A stretch of 64,000 nucleotides of DNA, taken from contig CM043943.1 in assembly GCA_014529385.2 (NCBI GenBank), positions 105,870,355 through 105,934,354 on the forward strand, read 5' to 3'. Made by a program: the position numbers and the translations under genes. This DNA comes from Adiantum capillus-veneris. Lineage: Eukaryota; Streptophyta; Polypodiopsida; Polypodiales; Pteridaceae. The notes beneath the pieces were generated by a model. That model was not told the origin of the DNA. It did not search any database and saw only the letters and a program-made list of their open reading frames with translations. Shown here piece after piece: positions 21,121 through 31,292 of the stretch (positions within the stretch are counted from its first letter, which is position 1; each line of letters opens with the position of its first letter).

Positions 21121-22045
21121 TGAAAAAAACACTCTTTGGCATACTCAGAGTTGGACTGCTAAGCCATAAAATGAGCAAAGCATTAGTCCCAAAGCTTCAT
21201 GTCTTGATAAACTCTGTGCTAAGAGTCGTAGTTATTAAGCTTACGCTCAAGCTGAAAGCGTTGAGCATAAATAAAGTCACGTCGCTCATGCTGGTGGATG
21301 AGATGAGCATAAGAGTTGAAGTCTATTAACTTACAAATGGTGGAGTGTCATAGAGTCCAACACTCACGCACAGTGCACAGTAAGCTGAGAGCATATATCC
21401 TCGTCAACAAAAATTATTCTTAAAGGGGTGCCGGCTTGCAAAGCCATGTCATATGCTTTTATAGCTACACCATCTTTCTGAAGAACCCCTCAAATTCCTT
21501 CTTGCACAGCATATTGTTTTCCATGCATTTTGTGTATGCATAAATAGGATATCCCATCATTGGACATATGCATTAGACACTCTTTTTTTGCTTCCATCTA
21601 TGCACCTTGAGTGGACTACAACACGAAAACCAATGTTCCATCATGCTACCCTCTCATATTTGCTAGCTTTTTAATTCCATATCTATCAGCAAAGAATCCC
21701 TTGAGTACTTTATTAATATTTCCCATGCTAATAAGTACTCCAATAATGCGCGTATCCCAAAGGCACTTTTTTTCACTGGGTTTTTTCCCTTTGGTCATCC
21801 AGGTATTAGACCCTAATTTAGAACCTCATTATTCTACTTCCCTTGTACATACTTTTCATGAATAAATAGCAGCCTCATCATTATGCTATTACAACGGAAA
21901 AATGCAACATCATCTCTCACATTAGACATATTCGGACCAATGAAGATGCTGCAGCAAATTGAACCTCATCAACGAATTCAACAACAAATGAAGACGGTCA
22001 TCCCATCAAAAACCAATCAAAACCTTCCACAACCTCCACGGACAC
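21121..22045 (+). repeat. Duplicated segment, copy 2
   Basis: Direct repeat of 19904-20817. After the common end CCTCCACGGACAC it joins the gag of copia A2. The unit period, including the B LTR piece, is 1217-1218 bases. Confidence 0.85.
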
Positions 22046-22054
22046 AATGTGGAG

Positions 22055-22430
22055 TTGAACATGCCTTTATTGCTGCTTAAAGAAAAAATGGTAACAACAA
22101 TGTAGCCACTCCTCATGGTTCTTTTGCGAGTGGAAAGGCACTTGTTCCTAATGCTTCTGCTAGCATCACTTTTTTTGGAAAATCTAGTGAAAAGGGCAAA
22201 AAGAAGATGCATTGCCATTATTGTAAAGCTAATGCTTAATAAAACAGTGTCCAAAATTGAAGGCCAAAGAGGCTAAGAAGAAAGAAGCTGGTTCCACTAC
22301 AAGTGCAACAATTGTAGAAAATTTTGTGAAAGGATATTGCAATGTTGATGTAGATGCAAGGGCTTTTAGTGTAGAGTGCACTTATGATCCTTTTGTCCAT
22401 GATGCATGTATGTAAATTGTTGAAAATGCT
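22055..22430 (+). pseudogene. Gag C-terminus with zinc knuckle (A2)
   Basis: N-N-N-V-A-T-P-H-G-S, then K-G-K-K-K-M-H-C-H-Y-C-K-A-N, matching A3 (53020-53300, -), where the knuckle is a complete C-x2-C-x4-H-x4-C. In A2 a frameshift within the knuckle removes the histidine, with a stop shortly upstream of it as well. Confidence 0.7.
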
Positions 22431-22433
22431 CAT

Positions 22434-22997
22434 GTGTGGCACTTTGATAGTGGTGCTACAAAACACATTACCTCTCATTGTGACTTGTGTACCTCTCTCA
22501 AAGGCGTCCCTCATGGAAACACAATCACTTGTGCGAACAATGCCTCTTATCCTATCAAGGGAGTTGGAAAGATTGTGATGAGTGCTCCAAATGGCAGTAC
22601 TTTCACACTTGTTGATGCACTTTATGTACATGTATTAAAAAAGAACCCTTTTTCTATATTTGTACTTGCTATACTTGGTCTTGTTGTGAAATTTGTGGAT
22701 GATAGATGTACAGTTCATGATCTCAAAATTGGTGATGAAATTGTTGCATCTCGCATTTTATGCCGTGGGCTGTATAAGCTCACTTTGTATGACAAGTGTG
22801 GGAAACATTTTACAAATGTAGTTGTGGATTTAAAGGCTATTTCAAATGTAAAACTTTTCCATGCACGTTTTGGACATATGAATATTGCCAGTTTACTGCA
22901 TTTGCTGATATTTGATATGGTTGCTTCTTTGCCGCCTCTTGAAGCACTTGTGAAGCATGTTTGTGAAGGCTGTATTTTGGGTGAGATGCAGTGTTAA
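22434..22997 (+). pseudogene. Copia protease and pre-integrase domain (A2)
   Basis: The protease site H-F-D-S-G-A-T-K-H-I is intact, followed by the flap-like region and the pre-integrase domain (L-Y-K-L-T-L-Y-D) up to H-A-R-F-G-H-M and C-E-G-C, the HHCC zinc finger of the integrase. The ORF ends in a stop at 22997; integrase homology resumes at once in another frame. Confidence 0.8.
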
Positions 22998-23036
22998 AAG
23001 TTTCCAAAGTATGGTTCAAATAGGGCTACATGTAGG

Positions 23037-23600
23037 TTGCAACTTGTGCGTAGTGATGTTTGTGGGCCCAAGCAAACTCCGACCTTGGGCAATAACCTTT
23101 ACTTCGTGACTCTCATTGATGATTACTCCATGCATGCATGGGTGTATCCGCTTAAAGAAAAGTCTGAAGTGTTTATGTGCTTCAAGCAATTTTTGGATGT
23201 GGCTGAAACTGTCTCTTAATGTACTATGGGCACCCTCCATTCTAATCGAGGGGGGAGTATATGTCTCATGAATTTAATGCATTTTGGACTGGTCCTGGGA
23301 TAAAGCACCAATGTACAGTGCCGTATACAGCTCAGCAAAATGGTGTTGATGAAAGAAAAAATAGGTCGTTTATGAAAATGGCACGATGTATGGTCAAGAG
23401 TCAAGCTTTGCAACATTCGATTTGGCTTGAGGCCATCATGTGTGCTAGTTATGTACTTAACAAGTGTCCTTTAAAAGCTTTGCAGTATATGACTCCTTAT
23501 GAAGCATGGCATGATAGGAAGCCATCTATCGATCACATGCGCATTTTTGGTTGTTTAGCTTTTGCTTTGGTGCCACAAACACAACACAATTAATTTGATG
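23037..23600 (+). pseudogene. Copia integrase core (A2)
   Basis: The first catalytic Asp lies in R-S-D-V-C-G-P (about 23050). I-D-D-Y-S-M-H-A-W follows, then a stop near 23219. The segment corresponding to T-D-N-G-G-E is altered to an R-G-G-x-Y remnant around a frameshift near 23245. A-Q-Q-N-G-V-D-E-R-K-N-R carries the final Glu (about 23335). The C-terminal M-T-P-Y-E-A-W-H and V/I-F-G-C-L-A blocks reach 23590. Confidence 0.75.
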
Positions 23601-24121
23601 ATAAGGCTATTAAATGCATTTTTGTTGGTTATAGTCCTGATAACAAAGGTTACAGGGTATACCATCCGCAAACAAAGTGTATCTTGGTTTCACGAGATGT
23701 TGTGTTTAAGAAATATTCTATTCAGCCCTTGCTGCCATGTACTAGAGACAATAATGTAAGATCACATGACATTTATGACAATTTTTTGCCTCTTTCCAGT
23801 GGTGGAAATTTGAATGTAAATTCAAATGATACAAATGTACAGCCTATGGGGTTTCTAAAAATATTACAGATCGGCCTATTACTGATGCACATGTACATGA
23901 TGTACTTGATGTGGAAAGGGTTGAGAATGAGCAGGCTAGAGATATGCCCAAAGACTGGTGCATACTTTGCATGATAGTAAATTGGATGCGCCTTTGTCTA
24001 GTTGTACTTTTTCAGGTTCTCGCCATGCATCTTATGCATCAGATTGTTATGCTTTGACTATTTTTAGTTTATTTTGAAGCACAAGGTACAGAAAATTGGA
24101 TGGACACCATGCAATTAGAAC

Positions 24122-24750
24122 ATGAAACATTTTTTAAAGAATGACACATGGACTTTATATGATTTTCCTCTTGGCAAAAAGGCCATTGGTACAAAGTGGG
24201 TTTACAAGCTAAAATGCAAGCCGGATGGTGAGATTGATTGCTCTAAGGCTCAAATTGTTGCAAAAGGCTATTCACAACAAAAAGGCATAGATTATGAAGA
24301 AATATTTGCTCCCACTTGTCGTATGACTACTGTGCGTTTTCTATGTGCATTGGCAGCTCATTTTGGATGGGATGTACATCAATCAGTTATTGTTACTGCT
24401 ATCTTAAATGGTGACATATTTGAGGAAGTTTATATAACATTGCCTCACGGTTTTGTCATTAAAGGGCATGAACATAAAGTGTGCAAATATAAGAAAACTT
24501 TGTATGTGTTGAAGCAATCTCCTTGTGCTTGGTTTGAGAAAGCTGACACTCATTTGGTTAAATGAGGCTTTTGTAACAGGCCAACATAAAGCTCCTTGTA
24601 TGTAAAGTGTGAGGGTGATGTACTTCTTATTGTTGTTCTATATGTGAATGATTTGCTATCACTGGTCTGAGTGAGGCACATATTGTTGAATTTAAGGATG
24701 ATTTGATTGCTACTTTCAAGATGAAAGATTTGGAGATGTTGCATCATTTC
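24122..24750 (+). pseudogene. Copia reverse transcriptase (A2)
   Basis: The W-V-Y-K-L-K-C-K...V-A-K-G-Y-S-Q-Q-K-G-I-D-Y-E-E-I-F-A-P block and the finger/palm region are in frame to 24565. After a stop and a shift, the catalytic box reads L-Y-V-N-D-L-L (about 24638-24660), an Asp to Asn change (GAT to AAT) that abolishes a metal ligand. Confidence 0.8.
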
Positions 24751-25480
24751 TTGGGCATACAGTTTAAGCAGTGTGATGGTGGTATTGCCTTGTGTGAGAA
24801 AAGTTACATAGAGACATTGCTATGTAATTTTGGACTTGAGGATTGCAAACCTATTGCCACTCCCATGGAAACATGTTTAAAATTGAGTCTTTTGTTTGCG
24901 GTCTCACAGGTCATCAAAATTATGTATAGCCTAGGGTTGTTTTATCCCAAGGAGGGATCATTGTTGCCAGATTTACACACTTTTTTGGACTCAAATTGGG
25001 TTGATTGTTTTCACGCGAGTGTCAACAAGTGGTTTCTATTTCATGATCAACAGTTCATGCATATCATGGTTGAGCAAGAAGCAACCTACTGTGGCCACTT
25101 CCAGGTGTGAGGCTGAGTAGAGGGCAGTCTTCACAACTACGGTTGAGTGTGTATGGCTCAGAATCGCTAATTTGAATGTTGGACAGGACACTACCAGCAT
25201 CATCTACAATGACAGTCAGAATGAATTGGCAATTGCAAGGAACCTAGTGTTTCGTGTTCGCACAAAGCACATTGAGGTGCATTACCACTATGCAGGAAGA
25301 GACTCTCTCAGGAGAAATCAACTTGACTTATGTGCCACATAAGACAACCTCACAAATCTTTTCACAAGGGCATTGTCTTGCAAGAATTTTGAATCTTTGG
25401 GCATACTCCACTTTGTGGACTGGTCATGTCCTCTGGGCATGGCACTTCCCCATAATTTATGTGCCAACTCTCATTCACCA
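24703..25480 (+). pseudogene. RT end and RNase H (A2)
   Basis: M-K-D-L-E-M-L-H-H-F-L-G-I and P-I-A-T-P-M-E-T are readable at 24721-24880, then an internal gap, then RNase H pieces with A-I-A-R-N...R-T-K-H-I-E-V-H-Y-H (about 25225-25285) in another frame. Confidence 0.75.
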
Positions 25481-25535
25481 CATCACTCCCAGGGGGGATT
25501 TGTTACTATATACATGTGGTAGTGATGTGTGTGAA
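25474..25535 (+). other. Inverted repeat bracketing the A2 PPT/LTR junction
   Basis: TTCACCACATCACT (25474-25487) pairs with AGTGATGTGTGTGAA (25521-25535) apart from one bulged base. The loop carries the PPT (AGGGGGGATT) and the first 20 LTR bases. Confidence 0.85.
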
Positions 25536-25730
25536 CACACTTAGGACTGCCAGGGCATTTATTCCCTCATTAGGAGATTTTTTCCTCCATGCATTGTATA
25601 TATGCCCATCACTCTAGGGCTATCTTATCTTTCCATTGCACACTAAGTAATACTACTCTCTGTTGTGTGCCTTGAGCTTGCTTCATCTTCTTCAAGTTGT
25701 GTGTGTTTCCCTACAACCCTATTTCCAACA
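25501..25730 (+). repeat. 3' LTR of copia A2
   Basis: 230 bp, TGTTAC...CCAACA, following the PPT AGGGGGGATT. TATA-like TGTATATATGCC near 25598 with a CATCACTCTAGGGCTA block downstream is shared with A1, A3 and A4. Confidence 0.88.
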
Positions 25731-27121
25731 CCATGCATCTCCAAACAACAGGGTAGGGGTGCCAAGGGGTGTCATGAACTTGAATGCCACTACCACTGAT
25801 GAGCCGCTTCCCCCTTGGACCCAAAGCCCCAACCATACCACCCCTTCTAGACCGAATTAGCATGTCAATCCATATAGACACATCCTCACTAGTAGAACCA
25901 GACAAAAAGACCCTAGATCTGTATAACATATAGATCAACAACAAACCTCTACCGACATCCAACCTATACACCTTGAGCACTTTCCCTTATCAGATTGGTA
26001 GGCTTCTCTTTGTCCTCACGAGTAGGAGGCGAGAGGGGACTACCTCTCCCGAGAGCCACAAATATTGGGGGAGAAGATCTGGCGAGCAGCAAAGGATGGA
26101 GGAATTGGGCTTTTCCTCCCAAGGGTAACCCTGCCCCTTGTGCCTAGGCCATCCTGCAGAGGCTCCACACAGATGCCTATAAGTTGAAGGAGGCACTATT
26201 GGGGGTTTCCATTGTTGCATAGCTCCAATGACCAACAAAATTATCAATCTGGAGGGATGAGCTACTCACCTAGGGCATGGAAACACTCACACAATTAGTC
26301 AGCTAATCATGGAAACACAAATGGTTTGATTCTATGAGGTGAGCTTCTCAGCCTATGGAGGAGCTAAGCCACAATGAAGGGAAATCTCCACATCCACTTC
26401 CTTTCACCTCCAATCAACCCAATCACACACACTAACGATTGCAAGACGCACACAATACTAATCCTATCATGCAACACATTAATTGCAAGCACACACACAT
26501 AGATCTATCGAGCACCACACTCCAATCAAACTTACATGCACACACAAGCAAGAGAGGGAAATCACACAAGATTAGAGAGGGATTAACCACTAATTAGTTA
26601 AGATCTAGCTAATCAAAGCATCATAGGCAATCATAAGAAGTATGATAGAGGCATAGTGAAAGAGAATTAAGCATTGATTAGTGTAAACCAAGTCACATGA
26701 GCAAGAAGAAGCTCAAGGACTCCATAGCCACACACCTCAAGAGCTCTCACCAAAGAGTACTCTCAACAAATGAGCTTGAGAACCCTAATTTCTTTTACAC
26801 ACTGCCTTATATACCTAGGGTAAAAATATGCAATGTCCGGGCGCCCAAGGTCTTTAGGGCTCCACCACTTACTAAATCTGCCACCTAGGCACACTAACTG
26901 ACCTGTTCTTTACAGCTTGGAACTCCCGTTGAGCCTGTAACACATTGAAATATTACAATGGCTTGAAATAAATCGGGAATTTACAATACATGACCATTTT
27001 GGGAAAATGTGAAAAATGTGTAACTTTAATCTTTACTGCTTCTTCTTGTTGATCTTCAATGTGCATCCGTACGTCTTTGATCTTTAGCAGCTTTTGTTAA
27101 CTCACGTTAACTCAGTTAACA
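25731..27121 (-). repeat. LTR of element B (-) and downstream sequence
   Basis: On the minus strand an LTR starts at 27121 (TGTTAACTGAGTTAACG), preceded by PPT and hairpin. It matches 20859-21117 reversed, then continues through a TATA-like GGTATATAAGGC (about 26806-26818), the expected promoter. The 3' end is not defined; sequence down to the A2 LTR at 25730 holds no recognised gene. Confidence 0.6.
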
Positions 27122-27160
27122 TTCTCCCTTCCGATTTTAGTGCCCGTCCTCGGGCATATT
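27122..27160 (-). mobile_element. 3' internal end of element B (-)
   Basis: PPT at 27122-27131 and hairpin TGCCCG-AGGA-CGGGCA at 27141-27156, matching 20815-20858 on the other strand. Beyond 27160 the sequence changes to family A gag. Confidence 0.7.
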
Positions 27161-27179
27161 GATAGACCCCTGTTGTTTT

Positions 27180-27869
27180 TGGAAAGTGACTCTTGCAATA
27201 TCAATGTGCATAATGCATCAAACTTGACAACTTCATGATTTCCTTGGGTCATAAGTCTCCAAGTATATTAGCAAAAGTGTGGTAAGAATCTAGTAAAGCA
27301 TTAAGAACAGTCTGCACAAGGGAACGAATAGAAATGACTTTGCCCGCAAAAATAAGTTGCTCATTAGTATCCTTGTTACTAGCAAGGAAGTGTTCATTTC
27401 ATCCTCTTCATGCATAACCTTTGACTACATCTCTTGACGCAGCAATGCAATTTCAGCCTCATTGCAACTTGCATAAAGACCAGCCAGAATATCCCAAGCA
27501 TGTTTTGCATATTTAGCTTAACAAATGTGAGTGAGGAGTAATAGTGCGCTTCATAGATAATGCAATCAATGCATGAGCCTCTGCATCTCTTACATCCCAA
27601 AGAGCCTGCTCAAATGTAGGCAAAATAGCTCTAGCAACATCAATTTTGCCACCAAAACGTGCAACGTCCTCAACATTGCTTGTATCCACAAAACCATGGC
27701 GTACATCAATGCCCTGCACAAGATTCAAAACACCCTTTGACACAAAAACATGTTGCATCATGTAAGCCCACATTGGGTAATTGTCCTCATCCAATATATC
27801 CTCAACAGCAAACATATTGAACAAATCTGTGTTATTGTTAGCCATGGCGTATGTCTGCACCTGATTCAA
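27180..27869 (-). pseudogene. Copia gag N-terminal half (A4)
   Basis: From the M at about 27843 the protein reads A-N-N-N-T-D-L-F-N-M-F..., with the gag pattern L-D-E-D-N-Y-P-M-W-A-Y-M-M and A-H-A-L-I-A-L-S-M. A frameshift near 27525 is followed by Y-A-K-H-A-W-D-I-L, the usual gag helix region. More stops follow below 27420. The upstream methionine of the 118-codon ORF lies in the leader. Confidence 0.75.
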
Positions 27870-28207
27870 AATTTACCAGAAAAGAGGAGAAATGAAGCGA
27901 GACCAACACGTGCTATATAGCACAACCCAAAGAAAATTGCAAGGTACCTGTTATGCAAAAAACGGCATTGACAAAAATTTGCACAAAAGGACAAATTTGC
28001 CTGCACAGTACTGCCTGTAGTGCAAACGGAGGGCAAAATGAACCCAAATGAAAATTGTGAGTAGAGCAAGCTCTAAGAGATCTCCCGCAATATTAGTTGA
28101 CCTGCTGACGCTCACCAAAGCTCAGTAAAATTGGAGAAAGTAAGTAGGCATGTGCTGGCGATGTTGGCGACTAAGCCCGAGAGGATGTAACCTGCTTTGA
28201 TACCAAT

Positions 28208-28340
28208 TGTTGGAAATAGGGTTTTAGGGGAACACATAGCTTGGAGAAGACGAAGGAAGCTCAAGGAACACAACAAAGAGTAGTATTACTTTGTGTGCCA
28301 TGGAAAGATAAGATAGCCCTAGAGTGATGGGCGAATATAG
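28208..28340 (-). repeat. Partial 5' LTR of A4
   Basis: Plus strand TGTTGGAAATAGGG, the same terminus as the A3 LTR at 44425. Homology is lost around GATGGGC at 28330, where an H-type fragment in the opposite orientation starts. Confidence 0.8.
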
Positions 28341-28344
28341 AATT

Positions 28345-28860
28345 CAAGGGGGACATAAGGAGCCATTACCTACAAAGAAGATTATATTTTGTATTCCAAG
28401 AGAATGGACCTATAGCTAGACACCCATTACCCAATGTTCAAAGAGCTCCAAAAGTGCAAAAATGATGGAGTGGAACAATAGGAAATTGAGGCTCAACCAG
28501 CGTTAGAGGAGGTCTACATGGATCTCTCATTCTCTGGATAGATATGTTCCTTCTTTGGATTATGTTATGTTGACCAATTGTAGAGATCCCTCTTGCTATA
28601 AGGAAGTCATGTTAGTGGAAAACAAGGTAAAGCAGAAAGAAGCTATGCAATTAGTATTGGAATGCCTGCATAAAAATCAGTTGGTTCAATTACCTAAGGG
28701 TAAGAGAATTTACCATATGGGTTCTCAAAATAAATATCACACCTCATGATGAAAAGCCAAAGTACAAGGCATGGCTTGTTGCTAAAGGGTTTAAGCAATA
28801 GTAGCGTATTGACTTTCATGAGCAAGGTTTGCTCGTAGCTAAGTTATCTCAAGGAAAGGA
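28345..28860 (+). pseudogene. Copia integrase-RT linker fragment, H-like (+)
   Basis: Reads like the end of the integrase and start of RT of element H: E-N-G-P-I-A-R, then D-R-Y-V-P-S-x-D-Y-V-M-L-T-N-C-R-D-P-S-C-Y-K-E, L-P-K-G-K, then [14 protein letters not shown] followed by stops. It lies on the plus strand, opposite to H1 and H2, and directly abuts the gag of G. Confidence 0.7.
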
Positions 28861-28873
28861 TTCCTTGAATTGA

Positions 28874-29953
28874 GTGGGAGTTATGGCGAAGGAAGGGAAG
28901 CTCAAGATTGAGAAGTTCAACGGAAAAAACTACCAACATTGGAAGATGCAGATTGAAGACTATCTCTACCAGAAGGACCTCTATCTGCCACTAGGTGGTC
29001 TTGCAAAGAAGCCCGCAACGATGGCAGATGAAGCATGGATTGTCCTTGATCGAAAGGCACTGGGAACAATCCGGTTAAGCTTGGCGTCAATGGTGGCCTT
29101 CAATGTTTTGGAGATGAAGAACACGGAGGACTTGATGAAGTCACTTGACGACTTCTACGAGAAACCATCGGCATCCAATAAGGTATTTCTTATGAAGCGC
29201 TTGTTCAATCCAAAGATGGCAGAGAATGGTTCAGTTGCAGAACACCTAAATGACTTTAACACAAACATAAGTCAACTTCGATCGGTGAAAATCAATTTCG
29301 ATGACGAAGTGCGAGCTCTCCTTATACTATCATCTATACCGGATAGTTGGGACATCCTTGTGATGGCTGTAACTAATTCTATTTCTGGCACAAATACTCT
29401 TAAGTTTGATGATATTGTGGGTGTTCTCCTAAGCGAGGAAATACGAAGGAGAAGCAAAGGAGAATCATCAAGTGCTGCATTGTCAGTGGAAACAAGAGGA
29501 AGGCCTAAGGAGAGGTTCAAAAACCAAAAAGATCGTGATCGCTCAAGACGGAGCAAGTCACGCACAAAGTCAGTTCTTGAATGTTGGAATTGCGGCAAGA
29601 AGGGCCACGTCAAGAAGGATTGTTGGTCCAAGAAGAAGAAGGAGACTGAGTCTCAAGACAACAAGCCAACATCGGAGGCCAATGTGGCAGGTAAAGTAGA
29701 GCAAGATGCTCTAATTCTCTCATTAGATAATGTATCTAATTCATGGATAGTAGATTCCAGGGCTTCATTCCATGCGACACCACACAAGCAGCATTTCCAA
29801 GATTACACCAAAGGTAATTTTGGGTATGTATACTTGGGAGATGATGAAGCTTGTGAGATTGTCGGCAAAGGTACAGTTTCTGTCAAAACGCTAACGGAAA
29901 TGAATGGAAACTTAAAGATGTTAGGCATGTTCCTTCTCTTCGCAAAAATTTGA
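28874..29953 (+). pseudogene. Gag-protease polyprotein of element G
   Basis: 359 codons. Gag pattern at residues 14-23 (K-F-N-G-K-N-Y-Q-H-W), UBN2-like helical region 85-195, basic R/S/K region 205-232, complete CCHC knuckle C-W-N-C-G-K-K-G-H-V-K-K-D-C at 237-250. The protease site at 291-297 reads W-I-V-D-S-R-A, where copia has D-S-G-A, a G to R change that should block catalysis. The frame breaks near 29945 and homology continues in the ORF starting 29950 (I-S-T-G-Q-L-D-D). The gag product itself could still be made if transcribed, but no 5' LTR is present. Start is probably the second Met (M-A-K-E-G). Confidence 0.85.
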
Positions 29954-30095
29954 TCTCTACAGGACAATTGGACGATGAAGGTCACAACATTGCATTCGGA
30001 AACAAACGGTGGAATATCTCAAAAGGATCTTTGGTGGTTGCCAAGGGAGAAAAGTTCGGTACACTTTACTTGTGTATTGTTAGCACGCAACCTTC

Positions 30096-30287
30096 TAAAG
30101 GAGTACGAGCGGAAGTGCGACACGAGAGAGAGTGCAAGAAGAAGAGCACGACGATATGGTGAACTCGCTCTACTGTAATGTGTAGAGCATAGTGAGTTCT
30201 TATTAGGTTTTAACAAACGAATATGTGTACATACCTGGCGGCCCGCCCACTTACCTAGGCGACCACATTGGGCTTTATACCCCAACA
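30096..30287 (-). repeat. 3' LTR of H1
   Basis: 192 bp. The outer terminal base pair is mutated: plus-strand TAAAGG where the other three H LTRs have TGAAGG. Confidence 0.93.
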
Positions 30288-30313
30288 ACCTCCCACTTAA
30301 AGTCCAATGTGGT
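30262..30313 (-). other. Inverted repeat bracketing the H1 PPT/LTR junction
   Basis: Minus-strand arms ACCACATTGGACTTTAA (30297-30313, internal) and TATAAAGCCCAATGTGGT (30262-30279, LTR) pair with a single mismatch in the core. The PPT and TGTTGGGG lie in the loop. H2 has the same at 38208-38259. Confidence 0.85.
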
Positions 30314-30376
30314 ACTTTAAGTGTGAGAGAAGCTACTATACAAGCTAATATACAAGAGATGTAGAGAAGTGATGTA

Positions 30377-31066
30377 CTACCCTACACCTAACTGCTTGCG
30401 AAAATGCGCAAAGCTCTCTGAGGGAAGTCCTTTTGTAAGTAGATCAGCAGGATTTTCTATGGTGTGAAATTTGACAAGCTGAAGTTGCGTATCCTCGAGC
30501 ATTTCCCTGATGAAATGATACTTCACATACACATGCTTTGTCTTTGAGTGATAAACTGGATTGCGAGCCACTTGTATAGCACTTTGACTATCACAATATA
30601 ACACAGGCATCTCTTCTTTGATTCCCAAATCTGTTACTAGTCGATTAAGCCAAATTGATTCTTTGCATGCCTCTAATGCTGCAACATATTCAGCCTCTGT
30701 AGTAGACTGAGTAACACAATCTTGTAATCTAGAACGCCATGATACTGCTCCACCAGCCAATGTAAAGACATACCCTGACGTAGACCTTCGGTTGTCTAAG
30801 TCACCTGCATAATCTGAGTCTGTAAAACCCTTTACACTTAGCTCCTGACTCCCATAGCATATACGCATACTCTTTGTAGCTTTCAGGTTTCTCAATATTC
30901 CTTTCACTGCCTCCCAATGTTTCTTGCCTGGGTTTGACATGTATCGACTTACTACTCCCACTGCAAATGCAATGTCTGGGCGAGTAGCAATCATTGCATA
31001 CATCAAACTACCCACTGCAGACGCATATGGAATCTTATCCATTTCAGCCTGTTCTTCCTCAGACAC
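30377..31066 (-). pseudogene. RT end and RNase H of H1
   Basis: 229 codons. Starts in the RT connection (S-E-E-E-Q-A-E-M-D-K-I-P-Y-A-S-A-V-G-S-L-M-Y), then RNase H with D-S-D-Y-A-G-D, S-T-S-G-Y-V-F, T-E-A-E-Y-V-A and S-x-T-K-H-V-x-V-K-Y-H-F, ending L-G-V-G. A 200-bp deletion just upstream (relative to H2) puts it out of frame with the catalytic part. Confidence 0.88.
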
Positions 31067-31292
31067 AGGCCATCTTTGACTTCAAAGCTGAAATTTCTTC
31101 CAAGTGCTTGCCAGCAATCAACATGTCATCCACATACAAAATAAGGATCAGCCAACTGCCATCCTTAGCCTTCTTTGTATATAGACAGTGATCGAACTCA
31201 CTACGTTTGTAGCCTTGAGAAAGCATAAACTTGTGGAATTTATGGTACCATGCCCTCGGTGATTGTTTTAAGCCATAAAGACTCTTTAACAA
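31059..31292 (-). pseudogene. RT catalytic segment of H1
   Basis: S-L-Y-G-L-K-Q-S-P-R-A-W, then L-Y-V-D-D-M-L-I with both aspartates intact. It is separated from the upstream RT by a TAG at 31293-31295 (CAG in H2) and cut off at the 200-bp deletion. Confidence 0.88.

Larger units (their letters stand above)
22046..25730 (+). mobile_element. Ty1/copia element A2, 5'-truncated
   Basis: Contains, in copia order, gag zinc knuckle, protease, integrase, RT, RNase H, PPT and 3' LTR. The 5' LTR and most of gag are missing; the left border is the duplicated segment. Multiple stops and frameshifts, and a Y-V-N-D in place of Y-V-D-D, make it inactive. It is the best-preserved pol of family A here. Confidence 0.88.
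27165..28340 (-). mobile_element. Copia A fragment (A4): 5' LTR part, PBS and gag
   Basis: The only family A copy that keeps the 5' end. It has a partial LTR (28208-28340), a PBS (plus GCTTTGATACCA, 28194-28205) and gag. The body is cut off in gag where element B abuts. The LTR part aligns with A2/A3 LTRs and stops close to their TATA box. Confidence 0.8.

Noticed and set aside
25711-26247. Minus-strand ORFs of 85-89 codons downstream of the B LTR as genes
   Set aside because: No homology recognised, one overlaps the A2 LTR, and the frames shift; kept only as uncharacterised sequence.
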